64,000 bases of DNA from Ruegeria arenilitoris (GTDB lineage: Bacteria; Pseudomonadota; Alphaproteobacteria; Rhodobacterales; Rhodobacteraceae), in the NCBI RefSeq assembly GCF_013035425.1, contig NZ_WQHX01000004.1, positions 124,001 through 188,000 of the forward strand, written 5' to 3'. This document shows positions 53,786 through 63,241 of the stretch, one piece after another. The notes beneath the pieces were generated by a model. That model was not told where the DNA came from and did not search any database. It worked only from the letters and a program-made list of their open reading frames with translations. A program made the position numbers and the translations under genes. Position 1 is the first letter of the stretch, and each line of letters begins with the position of its first letter.

Positions 53786-55372
53786 TCAGACGAACCACAT
53801 CTTGCGGGACATGTTGCCGTTCATCATCTCTTGTGTCGGATCAGTCTCCCAGCCGTCGAGCTGATTGCTGATACCCTCTACAAAATCGTTGAACATTGGG
53901 CAGATCAGGCCGCCTTCGTCGCGGACCATCATTCCCATCTGGCTGTAGATGCCTTTGCGCTTTTCCGGATCAAGCTCGGCTCGAGCTGCAAATAAGAGAT
54001 CGTCAAACGCCTGAACCTTGAACCTTGTGTCGTTCCAGTCGGCGGTCGACAAGTAAGCAGTTGCATACATTTGATCCTGTACCGGACGGCCACCCCAATA
54101 AGAGGCGCAGAAAGGCTGCACGTTCCAGACTTCGGACCAGTATCCATCATTAGGTTCGCGCTTGATTTCCAGCGGAATACCAGCTTGCGCAGCGGACTGT
54201 TGGAACAACGCCGCAGCGTCTACGGCACCTGGGAATGCTCCATCTGCAACACGCAGAATAATTGGTGATCCGTCATGGCCGGATTTCGCGTAATGCTCTG
54301 CAGCTTTCTCAACACTGAATTCACGCTGCGGGATAGTTTCATCAAACAGCGGATATGCTGCGTTGATTGGCATGTCGTTACCGATCGAGCCGTAACCGCG
54401 CAGTACCTTTTCAACCAGTTCTTCTCTGTTGATGGCATACTTCAACGCTAAACGCAGATCGTTGTTATCGAAAGGTGCCGTGTCCACATGCATGATGAAC
54501 ACATAATGGCCGCGGCCAGCGGTCGAATGCACGGTCAGATTCGGCGCGCGACCCAGCAAATCGGCCACCTTTGGTTCGACCCGGTTGATGGCGTGAACTT
54601 GTCCCGACTGCAGCGCCGCGGTACGCGCTGTCGCGTCGTTGATGACCACGACTTCGACACTGTCGAAATTGCCAAAATCACTGTTCCAGTGGTTTTCAAA
54701 CTTGGTGTACATGTGGCGAACACCGGGCTCATCTACCTCCAGCTTGTAAGGACCGGTTCCGATGCCGGCACCTGGATTGTCCATGCCGCCGTCTGGCTGA
54801 ACAATCAGGTGGTAGTCGGCCATCAAATAGGGCAAATCCGCGTTCGGTTCGGTCAGAGTGACCTGGAAGTTGTCACCGTCCGCTTTCATGGACTCGATAC
54901 CCTTCATGATGCCCAGAGCACCAGACTTTGAATCTTCGTTCGAGTGGCGCTGCATTGTTTTCAGCACGTCCTCGCTGGTCATGGTCTTGCCGTTGTGGAA
55001 CTCAACCCCTTGGCGCAGTTTGAACGTCCAAACTTTGGCGTCGGCGCTACCTTCGACGCTTTCTGCGAGCCGAGGTTCAATCGTTCCGTCCGGCGCGACT
55101 TCGACCAGCTGGTCACCGAACTGTTTACCATTCTGGAACGGAACTGAGCTTGCATAGGTTGCTGGATCAAGAGAATTGGTCGATTCACCGCCCTGAAGGC
55201 CGAACTTCAGATCTCCGCCCTTTTTCGGGCCAGCCGCGCGCGCGGCGTTTGCGAACATTGTGCTGGCCATCGCAGCGGAAACTCCTAAGGCCGCAGCTTT
55301 GCCCATGAATTCACGACGTGTCAGCTTACCAGCCGTCACCTCTTTGGTCATGTGAGTGAGTTGTTCGTTCAT
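53786..55372 (-). CDS. Dipeptide/oligopeptide ABC transporter substrate-binding protein, Tat signal
   Basis: A 528-residue periplasmic family 5 (SBP_bac_5) binding protein. The leader has a twin-arginine motif TRREFMGKAAALG with a hydrophobic stretch and AARAA cleavage site, so it is exported folded. NGKTMTSEDVL and GTGPYKL are family motifs. Start ATG 55372 is chosen because GGGAG stands ahead of it, leaving out an in-frame extension of nine residues. An inverted repeat spans the gap to the upstream hydrolase. Confidence 0.94.
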   Translation of the reverse strand: MNEQLTHMTKEVTAGKLTRREFMGKAAALGVSAAMASTMFANAARAAGPKKGGDLKFGLQGGESTNSLDPATYASSVPFQNGKQFGDQLVEVAPDGTIEPRLAESVEGSADAKVWTFKLRQGVEFHNGKTMTSEDVLKTMQRHSNEDSKSGALGIMKGIESMKADGDNFQVTLTEPNADLPYLMADYHLIVQPDGGMDNPGAGIGTGPYKLEVDEPGVRHMYTKFENHWNSDFGNFDSVEVVVINDATARTAALQSGQVHAINRVEPKVADLLGRAPNLTVHSTAGRGHYVFIMHVDTAPFDNNDLRLALKYAINREELVEKVLRGYGSIGNDMPINAAYPLFDETIPQREFSVEKAAEHYAKSGHDGSPIILRVADGAFPGAVDAAALFQQSAAQAGIPLEIKREPNDGYWSEVWNVQPFCASYWGGRPVQDQMYATAYLSTADWNDTRFKVQAFDDLLFAARAELDPEKRKGIYSQMGMMVRDEGGLICPMFNDFVEGISNQLDGWETDPTQEMMNGNMSRKMWFV

Positions 55373-55467
55373 CCAAAATCTCCCAATTGGTTGGATCAAG
55401 CCACTTACGGGCTTTTATTGACGCATGGGTCAAAGTTGCGCATTTCCGCTCATCGGGCAAGATTTAA

Positions 55468-55496
55468 TGTAAATCGAGTTTCATGCCGGATTTACA
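55468..55496 (-). promoter_or_regulatory. Inverted repeat between cocE-like and dppA genes
   Basis: TGTAAATC / GATTTACA, 8-bp arms with a 13-nt loop, overlapping the stop codon of the upstream hydrolase gene. It could protect the dppA message end or act as an operator; no T tract follows. Confidence 0.4.
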
Positions 55497-57486
55497 CTTG
55501 TTCCCGCGGTATCGTGTCTTCGATCTGGCGGGAATGGATTACCTTGCCGTTCTCGTAGGCCATTATACTGGCTCGAAGATGAAAATCGGAACGATCTGAC
55601 CACATTTCACAGTTGGTTTGGGTTCTGAGGTTCACGTCCCCTCGGACCATCTCCTGCACCCAAGTACATTCGCCTCGTGCTGATAATGGATCATCAGGAT
55701 GGATCGACCATGATTCGCTGGCGCTTCCTCCACTGATCAGGCCGTGTTCGTCGTCTCGGGCAAGGCCGAAGTCATCTTCAAGTGTCAGGTGAAGCAGGCC
55801 TGTGTTCATGTCCGTTTCAATACGTCTTGAATTTGTCGCAGTCCGCAAAGTCGTAAGCTTGCGCTCCGCGTCGCTTTCAGCCGGGGCAAATAACCATTCA
55901 TCGGTTTCGGCGGTCGGTCTCACCGGTATGGTGATATCGCCGTCACTTAAGTGAAGTTCGGTAACCTCGGGCGACGGCCAGATCAACGGCCAATAGGCGT
56001 TGGAAATGGCTACGCGCAGGCTGTGGCCTTTCGGAACGCGATAAGCAATATGATCAAGGTCAAGCGTCACTTCATAAGTTTGACCGGGCGCTAGAGCCTT
56101 GGGCCGTGCATGATCATTGCGATGGGTCAGATTGAGCACACCATAAGTTATTCTGGTAGAGGCACCGTCGGGATGGACATGATTCAGACGTACCACGACC
56201 TGTGCTTGCGGTTTATCGGAACTTAGACTTAACCGAACCCGAGGTGCGCCGACTATGTCCAGATCTTCGGTCAACCCGGGGCCATCGAAGCAAACCGACA
56301 GGGCATCATCAGCGCGTTGATCACCCGGCATGTCGGGGCCTAGCCAAATGGCACAGAACTCTCCACTTTCCATTCCACAGTGTTGCGGCGAGCTAACGCG
56401 TTGGTCCAGCGGACCGGTCTTGTCGAGCCCAAGGTTGCTAAAAGTCATCTTTAAGGGCGTTATATGCGCAGTTGCGCCATTTGACTCGGCGATCCAACGC
56501 CCCGGTCGTTCGGAATACCATCGTGCCGGACGAACGCCATCCATTAAGTAGGCCCGATAATCGGGATCATTTTCAACGCCGGTTTCGATACCTTTGAGCC
56601 AACGGTCCCACCATCGAAGAGCTTCCTGCAAGAACCCAATCCTGGGTTCGGGAACTGCGAAATGAGGGTATTTGTGAACCCAAGGCCCAACGATCCCTTT
56701 TGTAACAGCCGCTAGTCTTTCGACCAGTAACGGCACAGTGTTTTTATAGCTATCGCCCCAACCGCCAATCGCCAAAGTTGCAGCACTGATTGCGTTGAAG
56801 TCTTCACAAACGGAACCGTGCCGCCAATAGTCATCACGTGTTTGGTGGCGCAGCCAGACTGACGGCAGAAATGGTTCTGCTTCCAACCTCTTTTCCCAAA
56901 TCTCGCGCCAATCCTTGCGTAGTGCCGGGTCAGGCGCACGAGAGGAATAAGACCACATCGTTGCGCCCCAGCCCAAGTTCTCGTTCAAAAGGCAGCCACC
57001 TTTGTAGTGTATGTCGTCGGCGTACCGGTCCGCTGTCGAGCATAAGGTTATGATCGCTTTCAGGGCGTCAGGCTGCATCGCTGCCACCTGAAGGGCGTTG
57101 AACCCTCCCCAACTGATGCCCATCATACCTACCGAGCCATTGCACCATGGCTGCCGTGCCAACCAGTCAATGACCTCGACTGCATCGTCCAGCTCTTGTT
57201 GGGTGTATTCGTCTTCCATGAACCCTTCGCTGTCACCATTGCCGCGCATGTCAACGCGGACGCAGGCATATCCACGCTTGGCAAACCACGGATGGGTCAG
57301 GGCATCGCGGGTCGCCGTGCCGTCGCGTTTCCGGTAGGGCAAGTATTCAAGAATGGCAGGAACAGGGTCCTCTTTTGCGTCCAAAGGCATCCACATCCGC
57401 GCTGACAATCGGCAACCGTCGGACATTTTGATGCCCATGTCAGGAAGATCTTCGATGTCGCGCAGCGAATTGGCAGCTGGAGTCAT
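55492..57486 (-). CDS. CocE/NonD-type hydrolase (X-Pro dipeptidyl-peptidase S15 family)
   Basis: A 664-residue soluble alpha/beta hydrolase. The nucleophile is S125 in GISWGGF, with RVDMRGNGDSEG before it and the His of GPWVHKYPH later (about 275-285). The C-terminal ~250 residues are the X-Pro dipeptidyl-peptidase jelly-roll domain. Substrates are X-Pro peptides or acyl esters/amides such as cocaine or glutaryl amides. Being directly upstream of the peptide transporter genes (119 bp) suggests that it degrades the imported compound, which is inference. Confidence 0.9.
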   Translation of the reverse strand: MTPAANSLRDIEDLPDMGIKMSDGCRLSARMWMPLDAKEDPVPAILEYLPYRKRDGTATRDALTHPWFAKRGYACVRVDMRGNGDSEGFMEDEYTQQELDDAVEVIDWLARQPWCNGSVGMMGISWGGFNALQVAAMQPDALKAIITLCSTADRYADDIHYKGGCLLNENLGWGATMWSYSSRAPDPALRKDWREIWEKRLEAEPFLPSVWLRHQTRDDYWRHGSVCEDFNAISAATLAIGGWGDSYKNTVPLLVERLAAVTKGIVGPWVHKYPHFAVPEPRIGFLQEALRWWDRWLKGIETGVENDPDYRAYLMDGVRPARWYSERPGRWIAESNGATAHITPLKMTFSNLGLDKTGPLDQRVSSPQHCGMESGEFCAIWLGPDMPGDQRADDALSVCFDGPGLTEDLDIVGAPRVRLSLSSDKPQAQVVVRLNHVHPDGASTRITYGVLNLTHRNDHARPKALAPGQTYEVTLDLDHIAYRVPKGHSLRVAISNAYWPLIWPSPEVTELHLSDGDITIPVRPTAETDEWLFAPAESDAERKLTTLRTATNSRRIETDMNTGLLHLTLEDDFGLARDDEHGLISGGSASESWSIHPDDPLSARGECTWVQEMVRGDVNLRTQTNCEMWSDRSDFHLRASIMAYENGKVIHSRQIEDTIPREQV

Positions 57487-57553
57487 ATGGTCGACTTCCT
57501 TTCAGTTGGTTGAGTTCCTGCGGCAAAGTCGGGTGACGCGCTTTCGCCCCTCA

Positions 57554-57991
57554 TCAGTTTTCCATCCAGATTGTCACGGGACCATCGTTGACGAGTTCAA
57601 CCGACATGTCCGCTCCGAAAGCTCCAGTTTCCACAGGAATCCCGTGGTCAGCGAGGTTTGAGACGAAGGCATTGAAAAGACGCTCACCCTCCGCTGCAGG
57701 GGCCGCGTCCGAAAAGCCGGGTCTGTTGCCACGCGTCGTATCGGCGGCCAAGGTAAACTGACTGACCACCAGAGCCGAGCCGCCAACATCCAGGATCGAT
57801 CTGTTCATTTTTCCAACTTCGTCCTTGAATATCCGTAGCTTAGCTATTTTTTGCGCCAGTTGAGCGGCCTTCTCTGGACCATCTCCGTGCATTGCACAAA
57901 CAAGGATCATCAGACCTGGGCCGGATTGACCGATCAAGGCACCATCGGTCCATACAGAAGACTTCGACACTCTTTGCAACAATGCTCGCAT
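57554..57991 (-). CDS. dtd: D-aminoacyl-tRNA deacylase
   Basis: Hydrolyses D-aminoacyl-tRNAs (and Gly-tRNA-Ala) to keep D-residues out of proteins. The 145-residue protein has the DTD hallmarks: [13 protein letters not shown] at the start, the SQFTLAADT catalytic loop and the GxP-type segment (TIWMEN at the end; the NDGPVT motif). It lies 62 bp downstream of the cocE-like start on the same strand and may be read separately. Confidence 0.95.
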   Translation of the reverse strand: MRALLQRVSKSSVWTDGALIGQSGPGLMILVCAMHGDGPEKAAQLAQKIAKLRIFKDEVGKMNRSILDVGGSALVVSQFTLAADTTRGNRPGFSDAAPAAEGERLFNAFVSNLADHGIPVETGAFGADMSVELVNDGPVTIWMEN

Positions 57992-58018
57992 GAACGATAT
58001 GATCCTCTGTCTTATCTG

Positions 58019-58687
58019 TTAGCCACGCCAGTCAACGAATTGACCCAAGGGTACGCGGTCGGTTCGAAACCCGTTAGCTGGATGGTCAGTGTCAGGGTAG
58101 CCGAAGGAAATAGCACAAAGGATCAGCCGGTCATCCGATATGTCAAAGTAGCGATGCAGAAACGGCCCATAAGAAGCCACGGCGGCCTGGGGAATGCATG
58201 CCAAACCAAGCGATTGAGCGGCCAAGGAAAAGGCCGTTACGAAACCTCCGCAGTCCATGGCGCCATAAGAACCCAGCTCAACGGGACTGGATAGAATTGC
58301 GCAATGCGGAGCTCCAAACAGGGCAAAATTTTCCATCATCTGTCGTTGGGACGCTTCGCGGTCGCCTTTTTTGACTCCGACCGCTTCGTACAACGCCCAG
58401 CCGCACGCGCGCCGGCGATCCTGGTAAACTCCGGAGTAGCTTGTTGGGAACGGCATATCTGGGGCAGGTGGGCGGTTGGTCGCCTCCTGCTGCAATGCTC
58501 TACGGAACCTGTCTGTTTCATCTCCGGTGGCAACGACTACTTTCCAAGGTTGCGCGTTGCACCAGCTTGGTGCACGTCCCGCGCTAATGAGCAACTGCTC
58601 AATCTCTGTCTTAGGAACTGGATCGGGTCGAAAGGCTCTGCACGAGTAGCGTCCCCGCAGCAATTGATTCAAAACTGAGATGGTCAA
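58019..58687 (-). CDS. Nitroreductase family protein
   Basis: A 222-residue FMN enzyme of the larger nitroreductase branch. Expected motifs are present: RYSCRAFRPDPVPK (residues 10-23), GRAPSWCNAQPWKV (32-45) and the SLGLACIPQAAVASY loop. It reduces quinone or nitro compounds with NAD(P)H; the physiological substrate is unknown. It is 27 bp upstream of dtd on the same strand and possibly co-transcribed with it. Confidence 0.92.
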   Translation of the reverse strand: MTISVLNQLLRGRYSCRAFRPDPVPKTEIEQLLISAGRAPSWCNAQPWKVVVATGDETDRFRRALQQEATNRPPAPDMPFPTSYSGVYQDRRRACGWALYEAVGVKKGDREASQRQMMENFALFGAPHCAILSSPVELGSYGAMDCGGFVTAFSLAAQSLGLACIPQAAVASYGPFLHRYFDISDDRLILCAISFGYPDTDHPANGFRTDRVPLGQFVDWRG

Positions 58688-58753
58688 ACGGTCACTCCCT
58701 GTTTCAGTTCAGGAAGATGCACTCCGTTTCGAACTCAAGCAAGCGCATAGAAA

Positions 58754-59845
58754 TTACTGTTGACCGGTCGCTGCCATATAACCAATCGCAGCGGCAACTA
58801 TTAGCCCCAAAGTCACCGCAATCGTTATCTTTATTGCCGACCAAGGTCTTTCCCCTTGCACGCGCCCGGTGCGGCCATTGACAACAAACCTGTAGGTTTG
58901 TCCGCGATACTTGTATGCCGCCATCCAAACCGGCAACAGAATATGTTTGAAAGTGACATCCCGAACGTCAGTTTCGACCGCATGGATGCGCTGACGATCA
59001 CCTCCGATGTCGAATCGAACGTCCCTTTCGATAACGCGTGCCATGTAACTCCGGGCCTCCTGATAGCCCTCGCGAAGTTCGACGGTATAGGCTTCGGCCC
59101 GAAAACCCGCCAAATACTCTGGCTGATAAGGTTCCAGCGCTGGCAGGTCCCATGGTTCCAAAGCATCGGTGTAGGACTTTGGCAAAGATCGCGAAGCCAG
59201 AACCAGAACATCATCAAAGAATCTGGCCACACGACCGGATTTTGGTGACCACCTGATTTTTGGCACCTGTTGTTGAACGCGTTTCCCGTCCTTAACGACT
59301 GTGCGAGTTTCGTAATAGACCGTCCCTCGCTCGCCCCGGTAAGACGATTTGGTATCAGCATCAAATGTCCAATATGGAACGTATATACCCTGCATTTTCC
59401 GGCCCTTGCGCGCATAGTCTTTCAAGCCATTTGGCGCGAACCATAGACGTCCCAGCCAGTCACTCATGGCCTTATTTGCAGATCGCTCGTCCAGCGCGAA
59501 AGGCAGGACGCCGCGGGGTTTGATATGGCGGCTGATGCCGGTGTCCGTGACAACTGGCGTGGCACAAAACGGGCATTCCGCTGCATGCGTGTTCGGGTCG
59601 AATTCGACCTGCGCAGCGCAGTTGGGGCAGGTCAGAATCCGAGTTTCTTCGATTTCGCTGTCAGGTAAGCGATCCGCCACTGCGGCGTCAAAATCCAACT
59701 CTCGTAAGTTGGCGCCACCCCAAGGCCCGTCACCGATAGGTTCCGAGTTTCCGCAATGATCGCAGGTCAGCGTTCCGTTGGCTGGATCAAAACGATAATC
59801 CGCTCCACATTGGTTACAGGGGAAACGGTGTTCTTCAGTGCTCAT
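58754..59845 (-). CDS. Zinc-ribbon membrane protein of the SPFH/TelA cluster
   Basis: A 363-residue protein. Two zinc ribbons occur at the start (CNQCGADY...CDHCGN, then CPNCAAQ...CPFCAT), followed by a region with WFAPNGLKDYARKGRKMQGIYVPYWTFDADTKSSY, a conserved core of these proteins, and a single membrane helix near the C-terminus (ITIAVTLGLIVAAAIGYMAA). AAGGTG lies before ATG 59845. It follows the SPFH gene by 39 bp and is the last of the cluster. Function is unknown; zinc binding is inferred from Cys spacing. Confidence 0.85.
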   Translation of the reverse strand: MSTEEHRFPCNQCGADYRFDPANGTLTCDHCGNSEPIGDGPWGGANLRELDFDAAVADRLPDSEIEETRILTCPNCAAQVEFDPNTHAAECPFCATPVVTDTGISRHIKPRGVLPFALDERSANKAMSDWLGRLWFAPNGLKDYARKGRKMQGIYVPYWTFDADTKSSYRGERGTVYYETRTVVKDGKRVQQQVPKIRWSPKSGRVARFFDDVLVLASRSLPKSYTDALEPWDLPALEPYQPEYLAGFRAEAYTVELREGYQEARSYMARVIERDVRFDIGGDRQRIHAVETDVRDVTFKHILLPVWMAAYKYRGQTYRFVVNGRTGRVQGERPWSAIKITIAVTLGLIVAAAIGYMAATGQQ

Positions 59846-59884
59846 AGCGCGGATCACCTTGTTTTTTGGGCAGAAAATCCGTGT

Positions 59885-61027
59885 CTACGCGCCGGGCGGC
59901 GGTGGGGGCAGAATCGTGAACAGTTGCGCCAGTTCCTGAACATCGCCTGCCTTTTTCCATCCGTCCTGACCAGCCGTCCAGACATGTGTGTCCCGCGTGA
60001 TCTCTCCCTCGGTCGCCATTCGACCCATCTTGGCCTTGGAGAACGGCCCACTGGTTTGGCCATCGACGGCTATGTGCCAAACATGTTCAACGGGCGGAGG
60101 CGGCGGTGGAGTCGTCGGAGTGGAGGGTTGTGATGATGCCGCCGCACCCCATGGGCCACTTGGCTGGCCCGATGCCATGTTTGCCATCTGGTTCGCCATT
60201 GCCATTCCCATGCCCATTCCCAATCCTGCGCCCATACCCCCGCCTTGGCCAGTGTTGTTGGCCGCGGCCGTCATCGCTTCGGCGGCAGAATATTGTGTGA
60301 ACTTGCCCAGATCGCCTGCCAAACCCATCGAAGTCCGCTTGTCGAGCGCGGCTTCGACTGCCGGAGGCAATGATATGTTCTCAATGTAGAACTCGGGCAT
60401 TTCCAATCCGTAGCCCTCAAGAACAGGTGACACCTCGGCCGCGATGAGTTTGCCCAAGTCGGCCGTATTTGCGGCCATGTCGAGGACCGGAATTCCGGAG
60501 CCTGCGATCACTCGGCTGAATTCCTGAACGATTATGTTCCGGATCTGAAAACTGATCTCATCCATTGTAAATTCGCCGTCAGTGCCAACGATCTCGACGA
60601 GGAACTTCGCTGGGTCCTTCACTCGTACCGTATACGTGCCAAAGGCCCTAATACGGGTCGGCCCAAACTCTGGGTCCCGCAACATGATTGGATTTTTTGT
60701 TCCCCATTTTAGATCGTTGAAGCGGGTTGTGTTGACGAAATAGATTTCGGACTTGAATGGTGATTGGAAACCATGATCCCAATGCTGCAGCGTAGTCAGT
60801 ATCGGCATGTTGTTGGTCTCGAGCATATAAAGGCCCGGAGTGAAAACATCCGCCAACTGCCCCTCATGCACAAAAACCGCTGCTTGACCCTCGCGGACAG
60901 TCAACTTGGCCCCGTATTTGATCGCGTGACCTTCGCGTTCGAAGCGCCAGACCATGGTATCCCGCGTGTCATCCACCCAATGAATGACGTCAATGAATTC
61001 TCCGGTCAGAAAATCGAATATTCCCAT
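59885..61027 (-). CDS. SPFH domain protein with C-terminal GYF-type domain
   Basis: A 380-residue protein with a long SPFH (stomatin/flotillin-like) core at about 30-230, a Gly/Met-rich flexible segment (QGGGMGAGLGMGMGM), a Pro-rich linker and a C-terminal GYF_2 domain at about 312-370 (WHIAVDGQTSGPFSKAKMGRM). It starts MGIFDFLTGEFIDVIHW. GYF domains bind proline-rich peptides, so it may bridge the cluster's proteins at the membrane. It is followed by the zinc-ribbon gene. Confidence 0.92.
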   Translation of the reverse strand: MGIFDFLTGEFIDVIHWVDDTRDTMVWRFEREGHAIKYGAKLTVREGQAAVFVHEGQLADVFTPGLYMLETNNMPILTTLQHWDHGFQSPFKSEIYFVNTTRFNDLKWGTKNPIMLRDPEFGPTRIRAFGTYTVRVKDPAKFLVEIVGTDGEFTMDEISFQIRNIIVQEFSRVIAGSGIPVLDMAANTADLGKLIAAEVSPVLEGYGLEMPEFYIENISLPPAVEAALDKRTSMGLAGDLGKFTQYSAAEAMTAAANNTGQGGGMGAGLGMGMGMAMANQMANMASGQPSGPWGAAASSQPSTPTTPPPPPPVEHVWHIAVDGQTSGPFSKAKMGRMATEGEITRDTHVWTAGQDGWKKAGDVQELAQLFTILPPPPPGA

Positions 61028-61055
61028 TGGGGTTCTCCTGTTTTTGGGGTCAACG

Positions 61056-62009
61056 TTATAACCCCATCAATTCACGGGTAATGTTCCGCACCACTGGACG
61101 TGCGTCTTCCACCGAGACGCCTGGTTGCAAACGTTGATCGTACAATAATTTCAGCAGATGTTCGTCATGACTTGTCAGTAACGCAAATTCATCGTCGTCA
61201 TTGAATATCGAAGGCCGGGCAGCCGGGCTGTCGTTTGGCAGGCCCAAACCTTGCGCGATTTCTTCGTGGATGCAGCTTAACCGCACAAGATCGGGTAGTT
61301 CGGCCCGAATTAAAGCGACAGCACGCACATAAACGTTCGGCGCCGAGTTCGTGGCAGAGGCGAATACAAAACAGTCAAAAGAAGGGCGCGGATTAGCGAT
61401 CAGGTCCAAGGTGCTTTGTCCAATATTCGGGACTAACTGTTTGAGGCGACCAACGACATAGCTACCGTCATCCTTGCCCGCAAAAAACACATGAAAGTTT
61501 CCGTTTCGACTGACGGTCGAAATAGGATGACCGGTCAATCTGGCCAATCTCTTGGAATAATTGGAAACGTCCTCCCGATCCTTGTTTCGCACTTCCGGTG
61601 GGACCGAGGGACCAAATTCGGGCTGGATGCGCACGGGGCTCGACCAGCGGCTCAGTTGCCCGTCTGTCCGCCGGGCGCCAACCGAGGCAATATCGTCCGG
61701 GTATTCGCTGTAAAAAGCGATTGTTTCGAAGTTTCTGGCCAGATCATCGGATTCGTACGGTGTGTCAGGCCCGCCCCCGTCGGTCCTTAGCAGTCCGCGC
61801 GTTTGCAAATCGCGTTCTACTCGCTTGTAGAACCTTGCCAAATCCTGACTGGCCGCCGATGGCGGCACGTAAGCATTGGCGGTTTCAACAGTTTGGACGG
61901 GTTCAGGTTGGGGCGCGGTGACGGTTGGAACCACGTCTTCGCACCCTGCCACCACCAGCAGGGCAATGACCCCAAAGGTCAATCTAAATTGATGTCCTTT
62001 CGGGACCAT
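61056..62009 (-). CDS. DUF2927 lipoprotein
   Basis: A 317-residue envelope protein with a signal peptide and lipobox VAGC (Cys about 23), a Pro/Thr-rich linker and the DUF2927 domain. The family's conserved HEE...GLxLPND segment is present (CIHEEIAQGLGLPND, about residue 230), resembling a zinc-metalloprotease site, though activity is unproven. ATG 62009 is chosen with GAGG ahead; a TTG lies 9 nt upstream. It starts 11 bp past the telA stop and 28 bp before the SPFH gene. Confidence 0.9.
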   Translation of the reverse strand: MVPKGHQFRLTFGVIALLVVAGCEDVVPTVTAPQPEPVQTVETANAYVPPSAASQDLARFYKRVERDLQTRGLLRTDGGGPDTPYESDDLARNFETIAFYSEYPDDIASVGARRTDGQLSRWSSPVRIQPEFGPSVPPEVRNKDREDVSNYSKRLARLTGHPISTVSRNGNFHVFFAGKDDGSYVVGRLKQLVPNIGQSTLDLIANPRPSFDCFVFASATNSAPNVYVRAVALIRAELPDLVRLSCIHEEIAQGLGLPNDSPAARPSIFNDDDEFALLTSHDEHLLKLLYDQRLQPGVSVEDARPVVRNITRELMGL

Positions 62010-62020
62010 GGCCCCCAACC

Positions 62021-63211
62021 TCAGCTGGGGACTGCTGTGTTGGCGGTGTCGCCCAGACCGTCCTTGCGAGCTTTGGCAGATGCCAGTGTATCGCGCAGTT
62101 CCGCCTCCATTTTTTGCAATTCTTCCTCAGCAGCAGCTCGTCTGGCTTTGCCCTCATCTGCGATTGCCAGGCTTTCGTTGATCGTGCCAATCAGGTCGGC
62201 GTTGGCCTTTTTGACAGCCTCAATATCGAAAACGCCACGCTCCATCTCTTCTCGGATCATTTTGTTTGACTGCCGCAGGTTGGCCGCGTTGGACGTCAGC
62301 AACTCATTCGTAAGATCGTTTGCATCCCGGACTGCCGCCGCAGCTTCGGCGCTTCGTTGGATCGTCACGGCTTGCGCCAATTGGGTTTCCCAAAGTGGAA
62401 CAGTGTTTACCAGCGTGGAATTGATCTTGGTAACAAGCGATTTGTCATTTTCCTGCACCAGTCGGATCGAGGGCAGAGATTGCATTGTTACTTGCCGTGT
62501 CAATTTCAGATCGTGAACGCGGCGTTCCAGATCATCTCGTGCAGCGCGCAGGTCGCGCAATTCCTGCGCTTTCATTACCTGTTCGTCCTCTGGGGCGGCC
62601 TCGACCTCAGCTTCTTTTTCAGGAATATCGTGGCTGTCCAGTTCAGTCAGTTTTTCTTCGCCAGCAGCAATATAAAGCGCCAGTTCATCATAAAATCCCA
62701 AGGTCTTTTCGTAGAGTAAATCCAGTGATTTGATGTCTTTTAGCAAGGTATGTTCATGCCCCAACAAATCGTCAGTGATCCTGTCGATCTGGTTCTGAAC
62801 TTCTTCGTACTGGGCGGTGAACTTGGCAAATGGAGCGGCTCTGCCCAACAATTTTTCCCACCAGCTGCGTTCGCGACGAACATCAAGTTCGCTGACCGAA
62901 AACCCCCGAATGGTGGTTACGATGTTACGAAGGCTATCACCAGCAGGCCCTACATCCTTGTTCTTCACATCTGCCAGCATGGCCTGGCTGATTTCCTGCA
63001 GTTCTGCTTGGGCTGAAGATCCAAAAGCAACGATCGAGTTCGTGTTGTCCATGTCGATCTCGTCCATGCGTTTTCGGATCTCTGCACTGACGGCTTCGTC
63101 AGCCTCTTCCAGCGTAACGACTTCGGCCTTTGGTTCAGGCAGCGCGACGGCTGTCACTTCCTGAACCAGAGTTTCTGTTTCAACGGCCTTGTTCTTGATG
63201 TCTTCGGACAT
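62021..63211 (-). CDS. telA: Toxic anion resistance protein TelA-like
   Basis: A 396-residue soluble, largely helical protein of the TelA/KlaA family. It has a conserved RSWWEKLLGRAAPFAKFTAQYEEVQNQIDRI segment (about 115-145) and long coiled coils in the C-terminal half (QVTMQSLPSIRLVQENDKSLVTKINSTLVNTVPLWETQ). TelA proteins confer tellurite or peptide-toxin resistance on some plasmids, but the chromosomal role is unknown. It is 30 bp downstream of the XpaC-like gene. Confidence 0.93.
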   Translation of the reverse strand: MSEDIKNKAVETETLVQEVTAVALPEPKAEVVTLEEADEAVSAEIRKRMDEIDMDNTNSIVAFGSSAQAELQEISQAMLADVKNKDVGPAGDSLRNIVTTIRGFSVSELDVRRERSWWEKLLGRAAPFAKFTAQYEEVQNQIDRITDDLLGHEHTLLKDIKSLDLLYEKTLGFYDELALYIAAGEEKLTELDSHDIPEKEAEVEAAPEDEQVMKAQELRDLRAARDDLERRVHDLKLTRQVTMQSLPSIRLVQENDKSLVTKINSTLVNTVPLWETQLAQAVTIQRSAEAAAAVRDANDLTNELLTSNAANLRQSNKMIREEMERGVFDIEAVKKANADLIGTINESLAIADEGKARRAAAEEELQKMEAELRDTLASAKARKDGLGDTANTAVPS

Positions 63212-63241
63212 TGGGTAAATCCTCGCTCAAATATTGGCCGG

